Origin: Pratylenchus scribneri
Taxonomy: Eukaryota; Nematoda; Chromadorea; Rhabditida; Pratylenchidae
Length of the DNA stretch: 64,000 nucleotides
Reading direction: 5' to 3'
NCBI GenBank assembly: GCA_030063045.1
Contig: JAQSEB010000047.1
Coordinates: 1,736,001-1,800,000, forward strand
The position numbers and the translations under genes were made by a program. Of this stretch, positions 55,923 to 64,000 are shown in pieces (the first letter of the stretch is position 1; the number at the start of each line of letters is the position of its first letter). Under the pieces are notes generated by a model, which ran no database searches, had not been told where the DNA came from, and was given only the letters and a program-made list of their open reading frames with translations.

Positions 55923-58902
55923 GAATGTGGCTTCTTTAAAACAACAATATTTTGGGACGCTTTCTATTGATTTAGCCAAAAATTATTTGCCAATTTTTTG
56001 TGGTACCCAATATGTGTGATTTGTCGTTTTTTTGTTGGGATGATTTTTCTTTTTCAATGTCATCGTTTGCTTTTCCACCCTCAATTTTTTCCTTTGTGTT
56101 CGGTTCAAAATTACGTTGAAATATTTGTGTATTTGAGTGAGGGTGGCGGATTGCCCTTTGTTGAAAAGCAGGAACTCGCGACTTTTACCAATATTTTCCC
56201 TTTTTTCTATTGATTTGGCCCTAAATTGTATTGGCCACATTTTTGTGAGTTGGCCAATGTATGTGTGATTTGACGTTTTTTGAGATGACAAAGAAATGAC
56301 AAAATTCTTTAGAATTTGAAAAAAAACATTAACAAAGCAACAATGGTCCATTCCATTTGTCCCCAAAGTATTCCCTTTTCAATTTGATGAGAATTGAGGT
56401 TGAATGGAAAAATTGGGTGGAGGAGGGGGGAAGCGATAAGGAAAAGCCAAGGGGCCAAATTGAGGGTGGAGAGGCCATTTGGGGTGGGAGATGGAAATTG
56501 AAAGGATGGAAACCAAACACGGTGGAAGGGAAATTGGCGTAAAGAAAGGGATTTTGGGGCCAAGGGAAATTGGCAAAAACATTGGGTGGAAGGGGATTGA
56601 ATTTGGGGGTGTAAGGGGCCGCCAAATGGAAAGGTAAAATCTACTTTGGAGGGCCAAATGGAAGGAAAAAAGTGGGTGGATGAAATTGATGACAATGACA
56701 ATTGTGGCCGATGGGGAAATGTACTCGAGGGGAAAGCCAAGGGGCAATTGACTTCATTTTGTGGTTGTTTTGTGTTTATCAATCCAACCGCAGTCGAGAA
56801 TTTTGATAAATATATGGCTGAATAGAATATATTTATTGATGAATTTGAGTTTGGAAGGGAATTTTGAAAATGATTGGAAATATTTATAATTTTGTCAATT
56901 TTTGTTGGATTTTATTTAATTTTTGCCAATTTTTTGTATTTAATTTTTAATTCGCCCAAAAAGTGCAATTTTGACAAAAAGAAAATTGATTTCATTGCTT
57001 CAATACCTTTAAAAATTATATAAATATTATCCATAAGAGGAACAAATTTTCCAGGCGCAAAAAAACATCTAAAAGAGATAATCTAAAATGTTTAACAATT
57101 AATTTTTTAATTGGTCTTTGTTTGTATTTGTGGCCAAAATGAAAATGAAGTAGGCGGATGTTGGGGAATTTGGGCCATCCATTTTGAGGGTTTTGCAGCC
57201 AAAAACAAAAATCCCACGAGACTAGACGAAAAAGAAGAAGCCCCTTCGATGGACCACCACACAAAAAGGAGAGCATACCTCAATTTACAACAATTCCATT
57301 CCTCCTTGCCCCCTCGATAAACCTTTTAATTTGGACGAAATTTTAGGATGAAACTAGCAAAAATGGTTCAAACTAATTTGAGTATTTAAACAAGAGAATA
57401 TAATTTAATTTTTTGGAGAAATGATTGTTTAAAAAATGGTCGCCGACCCAACTTTGTCGCGAACGAAGTATAATTTATTGACTGAACAAATTTTGTTTTA
57501 ATTTTTATAGCAAATTAAATTAAAGAACAAGCTGTTGGCTATCTAAAATATATTAATTTTTATTCAGATTGGCAGAGAATTATTAGAGTTATTCTCTAAA
57601 ATTCACTGAAAATTTTCACTAATTCTTAATAAAAGTCATTCTTAGTTTTTTGAACGTAACTAATAATACTGAGCAAATCTAAATAAAATTAATATTATTG
57701 GAGAGCCAAAACTCTGCTCTTTAATTTGGTACCAAAATCATCAAAATCGGTTCTATCCTTGATGAGTTATTATAAGCATTTTTTGATAAGATGGGTTGCT
57801 CCCTCGATGGTTGTCAATTGAAATGCAATATGAAATGCCTTGAAGCACCAATGTTGATAGGTATCCTCTTTCCTTCTACCAAAAAGTAGGGGAAATGGGC
57901 TCTTTCCTTTTCCATTAGAAAATATACTGTAACTGTAATTACTGTATCGCAAGTTAATCAAATTCTTCAACAATCCTCATCACTAATGAAGATAACTACC
58001 TCGATATTTATCATAACTTTGTTGTCTTTTCAGATAAATCATCAATTCTTGGTGTTAAAATATCCCTCTCATCCAGGCGGATGAAATGGAATTAATTTCA
58101 TATTTTAATTTTAAATTAATATTTACTTAATTTATATTTTTATTTTTTAATACTTTAAATTTACGATTAAGTTATTATTGTTAAATAATTTATAAAAATT
58201 TAATAAAAATGCCTTATTTTCCAATTATAGCCAATTTATTTTTTATTAAAATGGTTCAAATAATCTTATTTTATCACAATGACGTAAATTATGTTCCAGT
58301 TCCAGCTTCCAATGTTCGAAAATTGATTTTCTCCAACCTTTTTTGATATTTTTTTATTATTACGCTATTACCGGATCTCTTCTTCCCCTTCTTCCTCCTA
58401 TTCTTCTTTTGTGGCCATTTGATGAATGCGAAACAAGAGAGGGGAATAATATGTGCGCAGGAAGCAACAGCAAAGAGGGGATTTGATGGCATTGGCACAT
58501 ATTCATGGAATTTACCGACAATGCCTCATTCTCCTTGACAACCATCGCGTAAATTTTGGCAGTTTTATATGTGCACGGTTGGAACATGTAGAGAGGCAAA
58601 TTTTGGCTTTGGCACCCAACACCCTCATCTACATATTCACCAATAATGCAGTCCACAATATTAATTCAATGCGCCAAAAAATGCATTGAAATCCCTAAAA
58701 TTATCTCCCTCATTTTCCCTATTTCCTTTCGATTTCAAAAATTCATTTAAATTCATACAAAAGATTATATTTAATTTGTGATTTAATATTCATTATAGAG
58801 TTGAAGAAGAATTACTTTTTGATTCTCATTTAATCACTTTATATATATAGAAGATATTTTACATTCTATTCCATGGCATTCTTCTTCCTCTTTTTGCCTC
58901 AA
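55923..58902. other. Intergenic between satellite arrays
   Basis: AT-rich, with an inverted spacer-element copy at 57755-58110. Frames at 56309-56782 (minus) and 58289-58690 (both strands) lack recognisable products or good splice partners. Nothing else is supported. Confidence 0.45.
57755..58110 (-). repeat. Spacer element, inverted copy
   Basis: Read on the minus strand it has CATCCGCCTGGATGAGAGG, CAAGAATTGATGATTTATC, ATCGAGGTAGTTATCTTCAT, TTGCGATACAGTAATTACAG and TTTTCTAATGGAAAAGG in family order. No fold-back arms flank it. Confidence 0.75.
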
Positions 58903-60057
58903 TTTAATTCCGCCTATTTGCACCAAAATAATTCCGCCTGTTTTATTTGCACCAAAATAATTCCGCCTGTTTTATTTGCACCAAAATAATTCCGCCTGTT
59001 TTATTTGCACCAAAATAATTCCGCCTGTTTGCCACAAAATAATTCCGCCTGTTTGCCACAAAATAATTCCGCCTGTTTGCCCCAAAATAATTCCGCCTAT
59101 TTGCACCAAAATAATTCCGCCTGTTTGCCACAAAATAATTCCGCCTGTTTGCCCCAAAATAATTCCGCCTATTTGCACCAAAATAATTCCGCCTGTTTGC
59201 CACAAAATAATTCCGCCTATTTGCACCAAAATAATTCCGCCTGTTTGCCACAAAATAATTCCGCCTGTTTGCCCCAAAATAATTCCGCCTGTTTTATTTG
59301 CACCAAAATAATTCCGCCTGTTTTATTTGCACCAAAATAATTCCGCCTGTTTGCCACAAAATAATTCCGCCTGTTTGCCCCAAAATAATTCCGCCTGTTT
59401 TATTTGCACCAAAATAATTCCGCCTGTTTTATTTGCACCAAAATAATTCCGCCTGTTTGCCCCAAAATAATTCCGCCTATTTACCCCAAAATAATTCCGC
59501 CTGTTTGCCCCAAAATAATTCCGCCTGTTTTATTTGCACCAAAATAATTCCGCCTGTTTTATTTGCACCAAAATAATTCCGCCTATTTACCCCAAAATAA
59601 TTCCGCCTGTTTTATTTGCACCAAAATAATTCCGCCTGTTTTATTTGCACCAAAATAATTCCGCCTGTTTTATTTGCCCCAAAATAATTCCGCCTGTTTG
59701 CCCCAAAATAATTCCGCCTGTTTTATTTGCACCAAAATAATTCCGCCTGTTTTATTTGCACCAAAATAATTCCGCCTGTTTTATTTGCACCAAAATAATT
59801 CCGCCTGTTTTATTTGCCCCAAAATAATTCCGCCTGTTTGCCCCAAAATAATTCCGCCTGTTTTATTTGCACCAAAATAATTCCGCCTGTTTTATTTGCA
59901 CCAAAATAATTCCGCCTATTTACCCCAAAATAATTCCGCCTGTTTTATTTGCACCAAAATAATTCCGCCTGTTTTATTTGCCCCAAAATAATTCCGCCTG
60001 TTTTATTTGCACCAAAATAATTCCGCCTGTTTGCACCAAAATAATTCCGCCTATTTT
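58903..60057. repeat. Satellite array, mixed 29- and 24-bp units
   Basis: Roughly 40-45 units of the AATTCCGCCTG family. The 24-bp form lacks the TTTAT segment (CCGCCTGTTTGCCAC) and clusters at 59020-59280; the 29-bp form (TGTTTTATTTGCACC) dominates elsewhere. It lies 0.9 kb before the ammonium transporter ATG. Open frames here are repeat artefacts. Confidence 0.97.
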
Positions 60058-60925
60058 GTCAACATTTCCTTTATAAAAATTTCAATTTAATGTATCCAAA
60101 AATGCCTAATTAAATAGTAATACTTATTGATTAAATACATAAATTAGTACAGTTTTATCACAATGCTTAGTACCAAATACCAATGTGATTACGAATTACG
60201 ATTACATATTATAGTTTACAAAATTGATAGCCTAATAAGAAATGATGTATTAGTATAATAATTTGTGAATGATCCAACATCAGTAGAACATTGATTAATA
60301 TTAATCAGTGGAATGTGTTTTGCTGTTGGATGATTAAGCGATGAGCATACATTTTGGCAAATAAAACAAATTTGATGAATGGGAAAAACTCCTCAGAAAT
60401 TTAGAAGACTAACGACGAAGAGGATTAGTGCGCGAAACAAGCATGCTGATGAGAGAGGGTCAGCATAAAATGGGAGAATCAACTCCTCTCGAATATATTA
60501 ACGAATTTTAATTTGGGAGAAACAAACGCAGGCTTAATTTGAAAGGACAAGATTTCTCTACAATTTTTTGCGCATTTGAACCAGCTCTGCTTTCATTGCT
60601 TTCTTTTTATTCCACAAAATATAGTTCATTTATCCAATCGGCAATTGTCATTCACGTCAATTCATTCTTTCCTATCATTCATTCTGAATTCTGATTGATG
60701 GTGATTTGGGCCAAAAATATTGGCGTGGAAATTGACCACATATGCCATTTTGAAAGGCAAAAGATAAGGCAAATTAATTTTAGATTATTTTTTGTATAAA
60801 ATGATGGACCAAAACAGCATTTATTGTTGCTTCCAATTACTTACGCCATTTCCCTAACTCCTCAAATTGTTGCCTGAATCCTCCTCCAATTCATTTGTGT
60901 GGAGAATTGAATTCATCGTAAGAAA
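60058..60925. other. Ammonium transporter 5' flank
   Basis: AT-rich sequence that should include the transporter promoter. A short inverted-repeat patch (AACATTGATTAATATTAATC) is at about 60289-60308. No exon recognised. Confidence 0.4.
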
Positions 60926-63900
60926 ATGGAGCCAAGGTAAACGGCTAATCCTCAGGCCCCAATCATTCATTTGTTTTCCACCTTTCACAGCTATTCCACT
61001 TATCAGCATTATGCCGCCTTAAATCCAGGAGTGAATCAGCCGAATCCACCATATCTGGCAGATGATGTCACGAAATTCCAAGATGATGGCATTTGGCTCA
61101 TTTCCTGCAGTTTCTCCATTTGGACTATGGTTTCCGGTGATCATCCATTTTTGGGGCATTTTTTATTAGGGAATATTCTTTTCATTTTTGACTAAAATGC
61201 ATTATGAATTTAGTAAATTTGCCTATAAAGTATTTGGTCAAAAAAGGATTAGGACATTTTTGCATTCTTTCTTTTGGGTATAATTATAAAGAATTTTTTG
61301 AATATTAGGTTTTATAAATATAATTTTAATGTAAGAAAATTGTTAAGCCTCTAAACTTAGGTTTTAAAATATGATTTTAGTTTAGCCTTAAAGCACAAAA
61401 ATCATCAGAATTTTTTGCAAGGGGTTAATTTTGGTTGCCACTGGAAAAACTCACTAAAAATAAATAATTTAACTCGAATTTTCCCAGGCTTCGGATTGTT
61501 GGAAAGTGGTCGAGTCTCGTCCAAGGATGAAGTGAACATTATGGTCAAAAATGTGGTTGATGTCGTGTTCGGCGGCCTTTCCTATTGGATGTTCGGCTTT
61601 GGTGCGCAAAAATTCAGCAATAAATATCCAATAAAAATATTATCAAATTTGAAATATTCGTCAAAATTTCTGTCACTTTGGTCTTAAATTCTTTAGGAGT
61701 TTGGCCAAATTTTTAAAGAAAATTTCAACCAAAAACATGGCGCATTTGATTAGATGAAACTTTCTAATTTATGGCCCAAATTTTATGGCCAAATGATTAG
61801 AATTATTACCAATAGATTTCTCTGAAATATGCGCCAAATTCATTCAAAATATAAAGCCTTACTTTTGGCCGATCCATTTCCCACATAATTTTAGGTTTCA
61901 CCTATGGCAGAGATTGGCCAAATCCCTACATTGGCGTTGGCCACTATTTCTATGATCCGGACAACGGCGGACAGTGAGTTTTTCTTTGAAGGTACACCAA
62001 TATTATCTTTTCATAGGCCATCTGATCAGGCTTGGCACTATGCCCGATTCTTCTTCCAAATGTCCTTTGCCACCACAACATCCACCATTGTTTCTGGTTA
62101 GAAAACAATTTCACATTAAACATTGGGGGAATGGCCTGGGGACCAATCAAATTGAATGCACAGAGTTAGGGGGAAATATTATTGAAAGGGACGGATAAAA
62201 TTATATTAAATCGATATTTAATTAAGCCTAAAATTGGGTTCAAGTTTACCTAGGAAAAGATCAGATTTTGGTATTTTGATTGGCGAAATAGGCCCATAAA
62301 TACTGCCGATTGAGTAGCTTGGCCTTAATTTTGCCATATCTCAACAAGGAAGCAACCAATTTATAGGAATGCGATATACCATTTTAAAGCCCAAAATGTG
62401 CTCTAAAAAGTGGCTTAATATAATTTTTGAAAAATTGAATCTATTTGTAAAATAAGCGGATTTTCCTCACTCAATCTGAAAATTCGGGGGCTTCTTTACA
62501 TTTAATGATATGTAACTAATTCAAAATGTGGATTTCATAAAATTTAAAGAGCATCATTTTAGAGTATTTTTTGCGCTTTCGAATGGTATATCGCCTTCCC
62601 AATTTGGCCATTGCCTCGTTAAGTTATTGGTCAAAATTTATAGGGAGGTAAAAAAGAATCGTCCCCTATCATGAATATATAAATATGCCTTGGAGTAATA
62701 TCATCCTTTTACATTTACATTGATCGAGAGGAGGGCGATGAGCACCTTTTCTCGTCCATTGGAAAATATACTGTAAATGTTATTACTGTATCGCAAGCCC
62801 CGAGGGAATAATCAAACTCTCCTATTCTATCAATTAATGAAGATACCTATCTCGGTATTATTGGCCATATCTCAACAAGGAAGCAACCAATTTTGGAAGG
62901 CAATATGCCATTTTAAAACCCAAAATGTCTTCTAAAAAGTGGCTTATTTTAATTTTTGCAAAATAAAATTATTTTTGAAATAAGCGGCTTTTCCCCCAAA
63001 AATGTGGATTCACTACATTCAAAGACATGTAACTTCTTTAAAAAGATGGATTTTATTAAATTTAAATGACTGCTTTTTTAGAGGACATTTAGGGCTTTAA
63101 AATGGTATATCGCCTTCCTAAATTGGCCATAGCCTCTTAGAGTTATTGGTCAAAAATAAATGCTAGTACTCCTTCCAATTATTCTTTATCCTCTCCCTCA
63201 TTTCCCTATTTAATTGTACAATTAATTTTTCAGCTGCAATGGCAGAACGAATTCGACTGAAGCCGTACATTGTGATCACATATTTGATGACGCTGGTCCA
63301 TTCCATCACGGCGCATTGTAAGAATTCGGGCGAATCCCTTCCTCAATTACTTTGATTCAAATTTTCCCAGGGATTTGGTCCGAAGATGGATTCCTCTACA
63401 ATTTGGGCGTTGTGGACGCAGCCGGATGTTCAGGTTAATAAGCCCCAAATTAGTCATTATATTTTGGGGAATTCCTTTTTGGTCTAATCAATTTAATATC
63501 AAATTTTAATCAAAGAAAAATTAGGGCTAATTTGTCGCTTTTAGGGCTCAATAAAAAATGAAAATTGATCAAAATAATTGATCAAAATAATCTACAAAAG
63601 GAATTAAGAAATTAAATAATTTTATTAAAATAATCAAATTTCAGTCGTTCATTTGGTTGGAGGCGTCGCCGGACTTGCCTCCACGCTGTATTTGAAACCA
63701 CGGCAAGCCAGATTCGGGGAACGGGGCAATGCCCACATGTCAAAGTGAGTCATTTTTTATTATTCTGATTGCCTTTAGGGTTTAAATTATTTGAATTTAT
63801 TTGAATATTCCTCTGATACGAAACTTAATCTTACTTATTAAGCTTAAGGACAAAAATCAATGGAAAATTGGGCTAATAATTTGAAAAATTGGAAAGAATC

Positions 63901-64000
63901 AATTCGTTGATTTATGATTTTTGGCCCTATCTTTTAAATATTTCAGCCCAACAAATGCATTGCTTGGCACATTCATGCTCTGGTGGGGTTGGCTGGCATT
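60926..64000 (+). CDS. amt-like: Ammonium transporter (Amt family), 3' end cut by window
   Basis: Nine exons are visible (60926-60936, 60991-61136, 61488-61601, 61895-61973, 62017-62096, 63234-63317, 63371-63433, 63645-63744, 63947 onward). They cover roughly the first half of a polytopic Amt channel that conducts ammonium or ammonia across the plasma membrane. Family segments in order: IWLISCSFSIWTMVSGFGLL, ESGRVSSKDEVNIMVKNVVD, FGGLSYWMFGFG, ARFFFQMSFATTTSTIVSGA, ERIRLKPYIVI, LVHSITAHWIWSEDG, VVHLVGGVAGL and NPTNALLGTFMLWWGWLA, including the twin-His half-motif H in VVHLVGG. The exon phases all join. The 1.1-kb intron 62097-63233 is filled by the composite fold-back element. The first exon carries only MEPS; start chosen as the sole ATG with a fitting donor. 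Confidence 0.93.
62329..62637. mobile_element. Fold-back element, copy F
   Basis: Left arm TTGCCATATCTCAACAAGGA, GCGATATACCATTTTAAAGC and CTCTAAAAAGTGGC; right arm TTTTAGAGTA and GAATGGTATATCGCCTTCCC. It lies in an ammonium transporter intron and forms composite 2 with the spacer and copy G. Confidence 0.85.
62638..62858 (-). repeat. Spacer element in composite 2
   Basis: On the minus strand it reads ATACCGAGATAGGTATC, TTCCCTCGGGGCTTGCGATA, CAGTATATTTTCCAATGG and ends GGGACGATTCTTTTTTACC. Both junctions with the fold-back arms match composite 1 at 24384/24598. Confidence 0.82.
62859..63156. mobile_element. Fold-back element, copy G
   Basis: Left arm TTGGCCATATCTCAACAAGG, GGAAGGCAATATGCC and TTCTAAAAAGTGGC; right arm TTTTTTAGAGGACA and AAATGGTATATCGCCTTCC. 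The outer right end reads GGCCATAGCCTCTTAGAGTT. Confidence 0.85.

Noticed and set aside
58943..59340. Asn/Ile/Pro-rich repeat frames (CPKIIPP, NRRNYFG types)
   Set aside because: Translation of the 24/29-bp satellite in several frames at once.

Overview
This window is eukaryotic nuclear DNA. It is AT-rich, with protein genes split by short introns (often 40-80 bp, GT-AG) and extensive tandem and dispersed repeats. The gene set (troponin C, cortactin, PDE3, PDE6-delta, Atg8/LGG-1) is metazoan. Several start codons lie 3-15 nt behind a 3' splice-acceptor-like T/A-rich...AG, as expected if mRNAs receive a trans-spliced leader. With the compact left arm and one GC-AG intron, this makes a nematode the best guess, possibly a plant-parasitic tylenchid. 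The species cannot be fixed from sequence alone.

Left arm (0.5-17 kb) is gene-dense. In order: glyoxalase I (+), COA7-like Sel1-repeat protein (-), troponin C (-), SUV39-type SET methyltransferase with altered active-site residues (-), tryparedoxin/nucleoredoxin-like protein (+), Atg8/LGG-1 (+), PDE6-delta-type prenyl-binding protein (+), YRDC/Sua5 tRNA t6A enzyme (-) and cortactin (-). I rebuilt these exon by exon from splice sites; every full-length model sums to a multiple of three.

Middle (17-49.5 kb) is best explained as one minus-strand gene for a PDE3-type cyclic nucleotide phosphodiesterase. It has about 19 coding exons. The catalytic exons are packed at 17.1-19.6 kb; the N-terminal regulatory exons are scattered at 20, 22, 30, 38.8, 40.4, 46.1, 47.7 and 49.3 kb behind introns of up to about 8 kb. 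Intron phases agree across the gaps and the sum is 4,488 nt (1,495 residues). The long introns hold satellite arrays, fold-back elements and unassigned DNA.

Right part (49.5-60.9 kb) is a repeat-rich intergenic stretch with the same satellite families. It is followed by the first nine exons of an Amt/Rh-type ammonium transporter (+) cut by the window end.

The neighbours do not form one pathway. The main novelty is repeat architecture: two satellite families (36 bp, and 29/24 bp), each present both inside PDE3 introns and in its 5' flank; and a composite element of fold-back, spacer, fold-back (about 0.8 kb) present twice in opposite orientation.
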